From: Gallaecimonas mangrovi
GTDB taxonomy: Bacteria; Pseudomonadota; Gammaproteobacteria; Enterobacterales; Gallaecimonadaceae
Direction: 5' to 3'
Assembly (NCBI RefSeq): GCF_003367375.1
Contig: NZ_CP031416.1
Location: 3,479,501-3,543,500 of the forward strand
DNA: 64,000 bases
Position numbers and translations under genes: made by a program. How positions within the stretch are numbered: the stretch's first letter is position 1; every line of letters begins with the position of its first letter. The notes beneath the pieces are model-generated. The model ran no database searches. It was given only the letters and a program-made list of their open reading frames with translations, and had not been told where the DNA came from. Positions 45,848-54,318 of this stretch are shown piece by piece.

Positions 45848-48245
45848 ATAAAAGGTCGCGGATAGGCTTTCGCTGGTATTTTCCCAATATCCAAAGACTG
45901 CAGCAAAGTAGCACTGCGAATAACAAAACAGCCACCATCGCTACAACCGCAGGATTTGCCAAGTCGGTATGCAAACCCCGTTCAACACTGTGGTGCTCAA
46001 GCCCTATCAGCATCGTCAGCAGTAGCCAAACCACTGCTGCAATACTCACCAGCTCAATGCCAATCAATTTGAGCAAATGATAAAACCGGGCTCCCACAGC
46101 CAACATAATGCCGAGCTTACGCTCACGCATCTTCAGTTGTGCTTCCAACTGGTTGTATAAGCTGGAAATACTCAACAGACTCACCAGCCCACCCAGCACC
46201 AACGCCATCAGCACCATTTGGTTCATGGCGCGGTTGAGATGCTCCAGTGCCACTTTAATGTTGCCATCGGCGCTGAAGGTCCAAATGCCGCCATTGTTTT
46301 GGGTAAATTGCGTCATCCGCGCTAACACCGCGGCTTGGCTTGCTGCTGGCACCACAAACGACAAATTGCCAACGGTTTTCAGGTTATCTATCAGCCCATA
46401 GATCATCGGTTGCGCTTTATTGAGCACTCCGTAGTGCGGCAGGTTCTCAACAATACCTTCCACACGGACAGCTTGCTTATCAGCAAAGCCCAGCACCGCG
46501 CCTTTTTTTAAGAACAGCGTCTTACCAATGCTACTGGCATTAGCGGCTAGGCCCAGTGCGCTGGCGGCAGCTTGATTAAGCACCACCCCCTGCCGGGTCA
46601 GGTTGCCTCCGGCTAACATCCGTGCATGCACCACCTTAAAAAAGGACGAAGAAACGGCCAGCGTGCTGATATTGGGCTTGTCATTAAAATCTGGCACCGC
46701 AACTGCGGCTGGCGACGGAAATGAAATAGGAGAGACAAACTGGCCACTGCTGAGTGCCACCGAGTCGGCAAGCGGCCCAAGTGTCGCCTGCACTTGTAAT
46801 GGCGTAACCGGGTTTTTATTGGTGTCCTCGGCGGCCAAATGCCAACTACTAAGCGCAGCGCCAAATTGCTCCTTCTGGCGCACCTGCCATTGACTATTGA
46901 GCATGGCAAAAGCAAAAAGCAAAGCGATACTGGCAAAGCCCAGCTGCGCCCCCAGATTAAGCCAGCTAAGACGGCGAAGCATAGGGGTGGCATCCTGCGC
47001 TTTAGCGCGGCTAAACTGGCTTTTTTTCAACAGACCCAAGAGCGGCAGGCTGGTACTAATAGCCATTGATAGCATCATCGCCAGGGTTACCACCACCATC
47101 GCCAGTAGCATGGCATTCGCACTAACGGGCAGGGTCCAAAGCTGGCTATGTAAGCTGTAATAGCCCGCCATAAAAGCAGCCCCCCACCCCAAAACCAAGG
47201 CCGGTAGCAGTAATGGCAACTGTTCACAAAACACCTGCTTGCAAAGCTGCGCGCTATTGGCACCAACTGCAATGCGGGTAGCAAACTCACCCTGGCGCTT
47301 AAGAAATTGGTTAAGGCCATGACTCAATAAATTAAGAATATTGATAACGCCGAAAATGACACTCAGTGTCCATATTACCCACCATTGCTGGTGCATTTTA
47401 CGGCGCTCGGCCGGGGCAAAATTAATGCCTTCGACAACCTGGTTTTTAAAGTTGTCGAAATTACTGTAGACATTCCCTCCATTCTTATTTTCTAGCTTTC
47501 TTCGTTCACTTTTTTGCAAAAAAGCTTTTAAAGCAGTAGCGTGATAACCTTCTTTAAGCAGGGCAACACCAAAGTAAATCGGCATTTTTTTCGCAATTTC
47601 TTTTTTTATAAGTGATGTCTTCTGGGTAGAAATTGAAGGGGGCAATCCTAAATCAATAAAAGCTGACTGATTATTAGAAGACACCCATACAAGTGACTCC
47701 ATATGAGGCAGTTGTGTCAACACATTCGGGATGTAGCCCACAATATGCAGCGCAAACTTTTGTGGCATTGCGAGCAGTGTTTTCCCCACCAAAGAGCCTA
47801 ATCCTGCCTGGCGCTCAAAAGCATGGCTGATAAAAGCGACCTGATTAAAATCTTCCCTTTTACTAAAGCCTTTAATACCTAAGGCCTGGACAAAATTCGG
47901 GTCAACAAAAGTAATATTTTGATGAAATGTTTTAGCACCAATACGAAATGACGAAGTGTTCTGGCCTATGTGCACCACCTTCACCACACCCGGGGCTTTA
48001 GCGGCTAGGTAGAGCTTGTCCAAACTGGTGCCAACCAAGGTGCCTTTCGGGCTGCCTAGGCCGACGGTGGCATAAGCGTATGCGTTGTTATTCACCCAAC
48101 TTGGCGTAGCGCGAAATAGTGCTGGCGCTGTTGCCAAATTAAGGCTGAGCAGCATCGCAAACAAGGCGAAACCTACCAGTAAAAGCAGGTACTGCTTAAG
48201 GTGACTGCGCCATTGGCGAAAGCCATAACGAATGGCAAATAGCAT
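45846..48245 (-). CDS. ABC transporter permease, duplicated FtsX/MacB type
   Basis: Large inner-membrane permease of a MacB-like efflux system. I start at ATG 48245 (MLFAIRYGFRQWRSHLKQ), with AAGGAG seven bases upstream; an earlier frame start would lie inside the ATPase gene. The 799-residue protein has a first helix at about 20-38, a large periplasmic (MacB_PCD-like) domain, and three helices around residues 310-430. A second helix near 460 follows, then another periplasmic domain, and three helices between 670 and 795. Such a doubled 4+4 layout is the duplicated-permease type, so one chain may serve as a full dimer. The substrate is unknown; related systems export peptides, macrolides or lipids. 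Confidence 0.85.
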   Translation of the reverse strand: MLFAIRYGFRQWRSHLKQYLLLLVGFALFAMLLSLNLATAPALFRATPSWVNNNAYAYATVGLGSPKGTLVGTSLDKLYLAAKAPGVVKVVHIGQNTSSFRIGAKTFHQNITFVDPNFVQALGIKGFSKREDFNQVAFISHAFERQAGLGSLVGKTLLAMPQKFALHIVGYIPNVLTQLPHMESLVWVSSNNQSAFIDLGLPPSISTQKTSLIKKEIAKKMPIYFGVALLKEGYHATALKAFLQKSERRKLENKNGGNVYSNFDNFKNQVVEGINFAPAERRKMHQQWWVIWTLSVIFGVINILNLLSHGLNQFLKRQGEFATRIAVGANSAQLCKQVFCEQLPLLLPALVLGWGAAFMAGYYSLHSQLWTLPVSANAMLLAMVVVTLAMMLSMAISTSLPLLGLLKKSQFSRAKAQDATPMLRRLSWLNLGAQLGFASIALLFAFAMLNSQWQVRQKEQFGAALSSWHLAAEDTNKNPVTPLQVQATLGPLADSVALSSGQFVSPISFPSPAAVAVPDFNDKPNISTLAVSSSFFKVVHARMLAGGNLTRQGVVLNQAAASALGLAANASSIGKTLFLKKGAVLGFADKQAVRVEGIVENLPHYGVLNKAQPMIYGLIDNLKTVGNLSFVVPAASQAAVLARMTQFTQNNGGIWTFSADGNIKVALEHLNRAMNQMVLMALVLGGLVSLLSISSLYNQLEAQLKMRERKLGIMLAVGARFYHLLKLIGIELVSIAAVVWLLLTMLIGLEHHSVERGLHTDLANPAVVAMVAVLLFAVLLCCSLWILGKYQRKPIRDLL

Positions 48246-48256
48246 CGGCTTTCTCC

Positions 48257-48937
48257 TTAATGCGCGACCAGTTCGCCATCTTTCATATGCAGCACTCGAC
48301 TGCATTGCTCGGCAAGCCTGGCTGAGTGGGTAACCAGTAAAATGGTTACCCCTTCAGCATTGAGCTTTTTAAAAAGCTCGAAGATGGCTTGTTCCGAAAC
48401 CGAATCTAAATTACCGGTTGGTTCATCGGCCAGCAGAATATCCGGCTTAGTGATAAGGGCTCGGGCTATGGCTACCCGCTGCTGCTGGCCACCGGACAGT
48501 TGGTCCGGGTAGCTGTCGACTTTGTCGCTCAGCCCCACCTCGGCCAGCACCGTTTCGGCCAAGGAGCGGTATTGAGATTTGGCTATCGCTTTATTGTATT
48601 GCAGTGGTAGAACGATGTTTTCCAACACCGTCATATCACTAATTAAATTAAAATTTTGGAAAACCCAGCCAATATTGCGGTTACGCAGCGCCGCCTTTTG
48701 AAAGGCCGATAAATCGCGGATATGGTGGCCCGATAGCCAGTAATCACCCGCGCTGGCCTCATCCAGCAAGCCAAGAATGGAAAGCAAGGTTGATTTGCCG
48801 CAGCCGGAGTGGCCGGTCAGGGCCACAAACTCCCCCTGCTCAATAGCAAAGGTCAGCGCTTTAAGGGCATGCACCGGCACCTTGTCGGCGTTAAAGGTTT
48901 TGGTCAGTGCTTTGACCGCCAACAGCGCATCTGTCAT
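48257..48937 (-). CDS. ABC transporter ATPase, MacB/LolD type
   Basis: Cytoplasmic ATPase partner of the permease next to it. Walker A GHSGCGKST is near residue 42, the Q-loop reads VFQNFNLISDMTVLENI, the signature LSGGQQQRVAIARAL, and Walker B DILLADEPTGNLDS, the strongly conserved form of the MacB/LolD/FtsE group. The length of 226 is that of a stand-alone MacB-type ATPase domain. The permease starts 11 bp after its stop and the adaptor ends 24 bp before its start, so the three genes form an operon. Confidence 0.92.
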   Translation of the reverse strand: MTDALLAVKALTKTFNADKVPVHALKALTFAIEQGEFVALTGHSGCGKSTLLSILGLLDEASAGDYWLSGHHIRDLSAFQKAALRNRNIGWVFQNFNLISDMTVLENIVLPLQYNKAIAKSQYRSLAETVLAEVGLSDKVDSYPDQLSGGQQQRVAIARALITKPDILLADEPTGNLDSVSEQAIFELFKKLNAEGVTILLVTHSARLAEQCSRVLHMKDGELVAH

Positions 48938-48961
48938 ATCAGGTCCTTTTAATTTTTACCT

Positions 48962-50194
48962 TCAGGGTTGCCAGTGCTTGGGGTCTTTCATCAGCACTTT
49001 GTCGCCGACGTTAAAGCCGCTGGCGACACTCAAATAATCCTGGGAAGCACGAAGCACTGGCACCTTGGACAACACCAACTGGCCGTCTGTGCCTTTTTTG
49101 TAGATGGCCAGTTCCTGGCCATCCTGATAGTAAGCAGGCCGCGGCACCAACAGCTGGTCGGCTTTTTGGTAGCTGGTAATGGTGCCGCGCACATCCATAT
49201 CCGACCTGGCACCCACCGGTAACGCAGCTTTAAAACGCACATCCACCTGCACCTGGCCGTTGCTGGCATTGGGCGCCACTCTGACAACGGTGCCCGCCAC
49301 CAAGCTACCGTTAATATTGACCTCGGCTTGGTCATTGGCTGCTACCTTGGCGGCATCACTGGTACTCACCTGTAGTTGGGCAATCAAGGATGTTGGGTCC
49401 GCCACCACTCCAAGGTTGGCACCTTGCTCAATCCAAGCGCCCAATTCAATGTTGTCCGGCATACTCTGCAAGCGCCCAGCCAAGCCGGGAGTCACCTTGA
49501 GGTTGGCTTGATTCAGGCGGGCCATCGACAGGGCCTCTTGCGCTGTTTGCGCCTTGATGGTTGCTGACGCTAACTTGGCTTTTTCTTCTGCGGCAACCGA
49601 ATCGAGGCGCTTTTTGGCAAGCTGTTCGGCTAATACCGCTTTGTCGTAGGAGGCCTGATACTCCATCAGCTCTAACTTGGAAATGATATTAAGTTTGGCC
49701 AGTTTTACCCGGGCAGTTAGCTGCGCTTTTTCTGCCTTTGCATTAGATTGGGCAATCGCAAAGTTGTTTTCGAGGTCAAGGCGATGCTCGGCAATATCAG
49801 CGCGGGTTTGCGCCAAAGTGGCCTCGGCATCCTTCACATCCAGTTCGGCTTTATTGACTTCCTGATCCAGCTTCGGGTTCGCCAGCCTAACAAGCACATC
49901 TTGGCGGCTTACCGTCGCCCCCGGCTTTTTCACTATTTCGGTAACGGTGCCGGAAACTTTGGCCACCACGCTGCGCCGCACAGCAGATTTCAATGTGCCG
50001 TAGGCAGAAACCTGTTCAGTGAAATCACCACGGATCACCGATTTAAAAATCATGCCGGATGTCTGTTCGCTAAAAAGCGAAGCAAAGGATGAACGGAGGG
50101 AGAGAAGCGCAAAAATAAGGATGATAACAATCAGGGCGGCAAAGCCCAAAATAAGCCATCGACGTTTGGCCAAGTTATCCTGTGGTATGTCCAT
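48962..50194 (-). CDS. Periplasmic adaptor (membrane fusion) protein, HlyD/MacA type
   Basis: Adaptor linking the ABC permease to an outer-membrane channel. A cytoplasmic start is followed by one membrane helix (about residues 12-32), a lipoyl half (AKVSGTVTEIVKKPGATVSRQ), a long coiled-coil hairpin of about 130 residues (about 105-235), the second lipoyl half, and beta-barrel and membrane-proximal domains (RSDMDVRGTITSYQ, LVPRPAYY). The 410-residue length is usual. It is the first gene of the efflux operon. No TolC-like gene is in the window, so the channel is probably encoded elsewhere. Confidence 0.9.
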   Translation of the reverse strand: MDIPQDNLAKRRWLILGFAALIVIILIFALLSLRSSFASLFSEQTSGMIFKSVIRGDFTEQVSAYGTLKSAVRRSVVAKVSGTVTEIVKKPGATVSRQDVLVRLANPKLDQEVNKAELDVKDAEATLAQTRADIAEHRLDLENNFAIAQSNAKAEKAQLTARVKLAKLNIISKLELMEYQASYDKAVLAEQLAKKRLDSVAAEEKAKLASATIKAQTAQEALSMARLNQANLKVTPGLAGRLQSMPDNIELGAWIEQGANLGVVADPTSLIAQLQVSTSDAAKVAANDQAEVNINGSLVAGTVVRVAPNASNGQVQVDVRFKAALPVGARSDMDVRGTITSYQKADQLLVPRPAYYQDGQELAIYKKGTDGQLVLSKVPVLRASQDYLSVASGFNVGDKVLMKDPKHWQP

Positions 50195-50230
50195 TACTTA
50201 TCACAACTTACTATCCATATTTCCTTATAC

Positions 50231-50256
50231 ACTAAATAAAACAAATGTTTAGTCAA
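50231..50256 (-). promoter_or_regulatory. Palindromic operator and -35 upstream of the efflux operon
   Basis: Nested inverted repeats: ACTAAA (50231-50236) with TTTAGT (50248-50253), and AAACA-AA-TGTTT (50239-50250). The minus-strand TTGACT (50251-50256) is a good -35 match overlapping the palindrome edge. A -10 candidate (TATAAG) lies 21 bp away, so promoter geometry is not ideal. The palindrome resembles TetR-family operators, but no regulator gene is adjacent. The remaining 50257-50480 is AT-rich with nothing else I can name. Confidence 0.45.
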
Positions 50257-50480
50257 CTACACCTTAAAGGTATTTACTTGCCTAGGTCATGGTTTAACGC
50301 AAATTCTTATTTTTAGCCAAATGACCGAATTAGCTTAACGTTATCAACCGCTATGATTAACATCTTTCTGGCAACTGATGAAAACTGAGCGTTTCGTTAC
50401 CGGCGTTGGCAATAAAAAACGTCCTACTCCTTGTAAATAACCCCGCACTTGCAGCCAAGAGCTGTTTTTAACGGCTGATA

Positions 50481-50508
50481 AAAAGGCCCGGTATTACCGG
50501 GCTTTTTT
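50481..50508. terminator. Terminator after the GntP-family permease gene
   Basis: The stem GCCCGGT-ATT-ACCGGGC (50486-50502) has A4 before and T6 after. It sits 6 bp past the stop at 50514 on the minus strand, where a T run also follows. Confidence 0.85.
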
Positions 50509-50513
50509 ATTTC

Positions 50514-51884
50514 TCAGGTTAGTATTTGCCATAGCAGCAAGGTGCCGGCTAACCCCACTAAAGAAACAATGGTTTGCAGCACCGACCACACCATCACTGT
50601 TTGTTTGAGTTTTAAGCCAAAAAACTCTTTTACCATCCAAAAGCCTGCGTCATTAACGTGGCAGAAAAACACCGATCCGGCACCAATCACCAAGGCAATC
50701 AATGATGCTTGCGGTACTGTCATAGCCGCCACCAAAGGTGCCAGAATGCCCGCGGTGGTGGTGGTGGCAACAGTGGCAGAGCCGGTAGCTTGGCGCAGCG
50801 CCACGGCAATTAACCATGCCAGCAACAGGTAAGAGATATGGCTGTTATGGGCAACTTTGCTGATAGTGTCGCTAATGCCGGCATTGAGCAGCGTTTCTTT
50901 TAAGCCGCCACCGGCGCCAATGGTTAACATTAAGGCGGCGATGGGGCCAAAGCTTTTGGTGAGCACCGTTTCCACTTTATTGCGGGCCATGCCCTGCCCC
51001 CAGCCCAGCAAAATAACGGCCACCACTACCGCTAGCGACAGCGCCACTAAAGGCTCACCGGTAAATTCCAAGACCTTAGCCAGGGAAGAATCGGCATTAA
51101 GCGCCACTTTGGCTAAGGTGCTGCCGAGCATTAACAACACCGGCAGTAACACCGAGAACAGTGACACCGCAAAAGAGGGTAACTTTTCTTCGGGCACCTG
51201 GCTTTGAAAGAGTTTATCAAGGCCGCTTGGCAGCTCCACCTTGATGTGTTTTGCCAACCATTGGCCGTAAAGCGGCCCCGCCAAAATAACCGCCGGCACG
51301 GCAATAATAAAACCGAGCAACATGGTTAAGCCAAGGTCGGCGTGCAAAGCACTAATGGCAATTAAAGGACCAGGATGGGGCGGCATTAAGGCATGCAATG
51401 TGGTCATCCCTGCCAGCGCCGGTATGGCAATGGTGAGCACGGCCTGTTTGGATTGGCGCGCCATGATAAAGATAATCGGCACCATCAACACCAAACCCAC
51501 TTCAAAAAACAGTGGCAAGCCGATGATAAGAGCCACTATTGCCATCACCCAGGGCAAACGGCGGCCTTTACCAAACCGCAGCAAGGTAGATGCAATGCGG
51601 TCGGCAGCGCCAGATTCGGCCAAAATGGCGCCAAGCATGGCACCTAGCGCAATGATCATACCGGCCCCGCCCAGCAGACTGCCGGCCCCTTTACTGAAGT
51701 CCTTGGCAACATTCACCGCCGGCAAACCGGCACCAATACCCGCAGCAAAGGTGCCGGCCAAAATAGCAAGATAAGGGGGCAGTTTAGCTAGGCTAATCAG
51801 GACAACAATAAGCACAATGGCCAGCAGGCTACAAAGTAGCAAGCGACTGTCGTGAGCCGCCCAGGCCATAGAAGAAAGGTCCAT
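50514..51884 (-). CDS. GntP-family gluconate/organic acid permease
   Basis: Inner-membrane proton symporter of the gluconate:H+ family. I start at ATG 51884 (MDLSSMAWAAHDSRLLLCSL), with AAGGAG six bases upstream. The 456-residue protein has about 12 membrane segments. Family features include GAGSLLGGAGMIIALGAMLGAILAESG, LHALMPPHPGPL, AVALRQATGSATVATTTTAGILAP and VFFCHVNDAGFWMVKEF. The substrate may be gluconate or a related sugar acid; gluconate kinase and other gluconate genes are not in the window, so the exact substrate is open. Confidence 0.9.
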   Translation of the reverse strand: MDLSSMAWAAHDSRLLLCSLLAIVLIVVLISLAKLPPYLAILAGTFAAGIGAGLPAVNVAKDFSKGAGSLLGGAGMIIALGAMLGAILAESGAADRIASTLLRFGKGRRLPWVMAIVALIIGLPLFFEVGLVLMVPIIFIMARQSKQAVLTIAIPALAGMTTLHALMPPHPGPLIAISALHADLGLTMLLGFIIAVPAVILAGPLYGQWLAKHIKVELPSGLDKLFQSQVPEEKLPSFAVSLFSVLLPVLLMLGSTLAKVALNADSSLAKVLEFTGEPLVALSLAVVVAVILLGWGQGMARNKVETVLTKSFGPIAALMLTIGAGGGLKETLLNAGISDTISKVAHNSHISYLLLAWLIAVALRQATGSATVATTTTAGILAPLVAAMTVPQASLIALVIGAGSVFFCHVNDAGFWMVKEFFGLKLKQTVMVWSVLQTIVSLVGLAGTLLLWQILT

Positions 51885-52001
51885 CCAGTACTCCTTGATA
51901 CAGTCCAGCCTGGTCAAAATCCAAGCACAACAGCAACAGCCATAGCGCACCTTACCGAAAAGGCCGCGCCGTTGCCTTTAGACAAAAGATGTATATGAAT
52001 A

Positions 52002-52021
52002 AGCCCGGTGAATACCGGGCT
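52002..52021 (-). terminator. Hairpin after tldD, probable terminator
   Basis: Perfect 8-bp arms AGCCCGGT and ACCGGGCT around a 4-base loop lie 22 bp past the tldD stop. The following T run on the minus strand is short and broken, so termination may be partial and transcription may reach the GntP gene. Confidence 0.6.
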
Positions 52022-52042
52022 CAAGAGGAAACAAACAGCTTG

Positions 52043-53491
52043 TTACTCGGTGCCACCGACGGTGATGCCGTCGATTTTCAGGGTTGGCTGGCCAACCCCC
52101 ACCGGCACCGACTGGCCGTCTTTACCGCAAACACCAACACCGGGATCAAGCTTGGCGTCGTTACCGATCATCGAGATCTTTTGCATGACATCAGGGCCCA
52201 TGCCAATCAGGGTGGCACCGCGAATGGGCCGCGTTACCTTACCGTTTTCAATGAGATAGGCTTCAGAGGCAGAAAACACAAATTTGCCGGAAGTGATATC
52301 CACCTGGCCACCACCAAAGTTTGGGGCGTAAATACCTTTCGCAACCGAAGCGATGATTTCATCAGGTTCATGCTGGCCACCTAACATATAGGTGTTGGTC
52401 ATCCGCGGCATCGGCAAATGTGCGTACGACTCGCGGCGGCCATTACCGGTGGGGGCAACTCCCATCAGCCGGGCGTTGTGCTTGTCTTGCATGTAGCCTT
52501 TGAGAATACCGTCTTCGATCAGGATATTTTCCTGGGTTGGGGTGCCTTCATCGTCGATGGTTAAGGAGCCGCGGCGGTCCTTCATGGCGCCGTTATCCAC
52601 CACGGTCACCCCTTTGGCCGCTACCCGCTGGCCAATGCGGCCACTAAAAGCCGAACTGCCTTTGCGGTTAAAATCCCCCTCCAGACCGTGGCCCACGGCT
52701 TCGTGCAGCAGCACCCCGGGCCAACCGGCGCCCAGCACCACCGTCATTTGCCCGGCCGGTGCTGGCGTGGCTTCAAGGTTAGTTAGCGCCATGCGCACCG
52801 CTTCGCGAGCATAACCTAAAGCCCGCTTTTCATTACCGTCGTGTTGTAGGAAATAGTCATAACCAAAGCGGCCACCGCCGCCGGCGCTGCCGCGCTCGCG
52901 GCGACCGTCTTTTTCCACCAATACCGAGCAGTTAAAGCGCACCAGTGGCCGAATATCTGCCGCCAAAGTGCCGTCTGTACCCGCCACCAATATTTCTTCG
53001 TAAACACCCGCCATAGAGACAATGACTTGGCTAACGTGGCTGTCAAGCTTACGGGCAAACTGGTCAACTTCTCGCAGCAATGCCAATTTGTCGGCCTGGC
53101 CAAGGCTATCAAGGGGGTTAAGGTTGCCATAAAGGGCGCGGGTTTCTACCGGTGTGGCAATTTTCACTTGGGTATTGCCGCCACTGTTGGCAATAGAACG
53201 CGCGGCCAGGGCTGCATCTTTTAAGGTGGCAGGGCCTAAATCTTCGGCATAGGCAAAACCGGTTTTCTCACCGCTGATGGCTCTTACCCCAACGCCACGT
53301 TCGATGTTAAAGCTGCCGTCTTTAACGATACCGTCTTCCAACACCCATGATTCGTGGGCGGCGCCTTGAAAATAAAGGTCGGCATAATCCACCTGATGTT
53401 GGTGAATAAGGGCCAGGGTTTGCTCTAAGCGGGCACTGTCCAGGCCCGCAGGGGCTAACAGGCGCTCGGCAACAGTTGAATAAAGGCTCAT
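52043..53491 (-). CDS. tldD: Metalloprotease subunit TldD
   Basis: Zinc-bearing subunit of the TldD/TldE (PmbA) protease. The metal site [11 protein letters not shown] is at residues 263-273 when counted from ATG 53491, with His263, Glu264 and His268 of the HExxxH motif. The N-terminal part has [27 protein letters not shown]. The product is 482 residues (E. coli 481). AGGAG lies five bases upstream. The start overlaps the nitrilase-like gene stop by one base. Confidence 0.96.
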   Translation of the reverse strand: MSLYSTVAERLLAPAGLDSARLEQTLALIHQHQVDYADLYFQGAAHESWVLEDGIVKDGSFNIERGVGVRAISGEKTGFAYAEDLGPATLKDAALAARSIANSGGNTQVKIATPVETRALYGNLNPLDSLGQADKLALLREVDQFARKLDSHVSQVIVSMAGVYEEILVAGTDGTLAADIRPLVRFNCSVLVEKDGRRERGSAGGGGRFGYDYFLQHDGNEKRALGYAREAVRMALTNLEATPAPAGQMTVVLGAGWPGVLLHEAVGHGLEGDFNRKGSSAFSGRIGQRVAAKGVTVVDNGAMKDRRGSLTIDDEGTPTQENILIEDGILKGYMQDKHNARLMGVAPTGNGRRESYAHLPMPRMTNTYMLGGQHEPDEIIASVAKGIYAPNFGGGQVDITSGKFVFSASEAYLIENGKVTRPIRGATLIGMGPDVMQKISMIGNDAKLDPGVGVCGKDGQSVPVGVGQPTLKIDGITVGGTE

Positions 53492-54318
53492 CAAGACTCC
53501 TTGGGCGGCACTATGGCAAAACGGCGATGTTTGTCCAACGGCATTCGCGCACGCACCGCTTCGGTAAATTTGTGATCAAGTGTGGCACTGACACTGCCTT
53601 CACCCAAGGCCATTTCTTCAAGGATTTGGCCCCAAGGGTCAATGACCATCGACCGGCCCCAGGTTTCACGGCCATTGGCATGCACGCCACCTTGGTTAGC
53701 CGTCACCAAGTAACACTGGCCTTCAATGGCACGGGCTCGGCACAGCACTTCCCAATGGGCTTCGCCAGTGCGGGCGGTAAAAGCGGCGGGCAACACAATA
53801 ATGTTAACTTGCTGCTGGCGATACCACGCAAAAAGCTCGGCAAAACGCACATCATAACAAACGGCAATACCAATACGGCCAAAGGGCGTGTCTACCACGG
53901 TAGGGCCGGGGCCGCCAACGGTGGTGGCCGACTCTAAATAGGTGCCGGTGCTATCGGCCACTTGCACATCAAACATATGCATTTTGTCGTAGCGGCCACG
54001 TACTTTGCCTTCGTCGTCAATCAGCAGTGAGGCAGCGCCAAAACGTGCGTTATTGTCACTTAAAATAGGAAAGGTGCCGGTGACCATCCATACCCCGTAT
54101 TTTTGGCACATTGCCTTAAGGGCATCTTGAATGGGGCCAGCTCCAAAAGATTCGGCTACCGCCAGCTGCTCGCGGTCTTTACCGCCAAAAAAAGCAAAAC
54201 ATTCTGGCAGTACCACCAGCCGTTCAGCCGGTGCCAGGTCTGCCAACTGGCGTTCAACCGCCGCCAGGTTTTCAGCGACATCAGGTACAGACACCATTTG
54301 CAAGGCGGTGAGGATCAT
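53491..54318 (-). CDS. Carbon-nitrogen hydrolase, Nit/omega-amidase type
   Basis: Nitrilase-superfamily amidase of the Nit1/Nit2 branch. Members hydrolyse omega-amides or repair deaminated glutathione. The catalytic triad is visible: Glu39 ([10 protein letters not shown]), Lys112 (RYDKMHMFD) and Cys154 (AVCYDVRF). The length of 275 matches. A gene of this type commonly lies between yhdP and tldD in gammaproteobacteria. The exact substrate cannot be assigned from sequence alone. Confidence 0.9.
   Translation of the reverse strand: MILTALQMVSVPDVAENLAAVERQLADLAPAERLVVLPECFAFFGGKDREQLAVAESFGAGPIQDALKAMCQKYGVWMVTGTFPILSDNNARFGAASLLIDDEGKVRGRYDKMHMFDVQVADSTGTYLESATTVGGPGPTVVDTPFGRIGIAVCYDVRFAELFAWYRQQQVNIIVLPAAFTARTGEAHWEVLCRARAIEGQCYLVTANQGGVHANGRETWGRSMVIDPWGQILEEMALGEGSVSATLDHKFTEAVRARMPLDKHRRFAIVPPKES

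Noticed and set aside
50257-50480. Possible regulator gene upstream of the efflux operon
   Set aside because: The interval is AT-rich and has no open frame of useful length on either strand.
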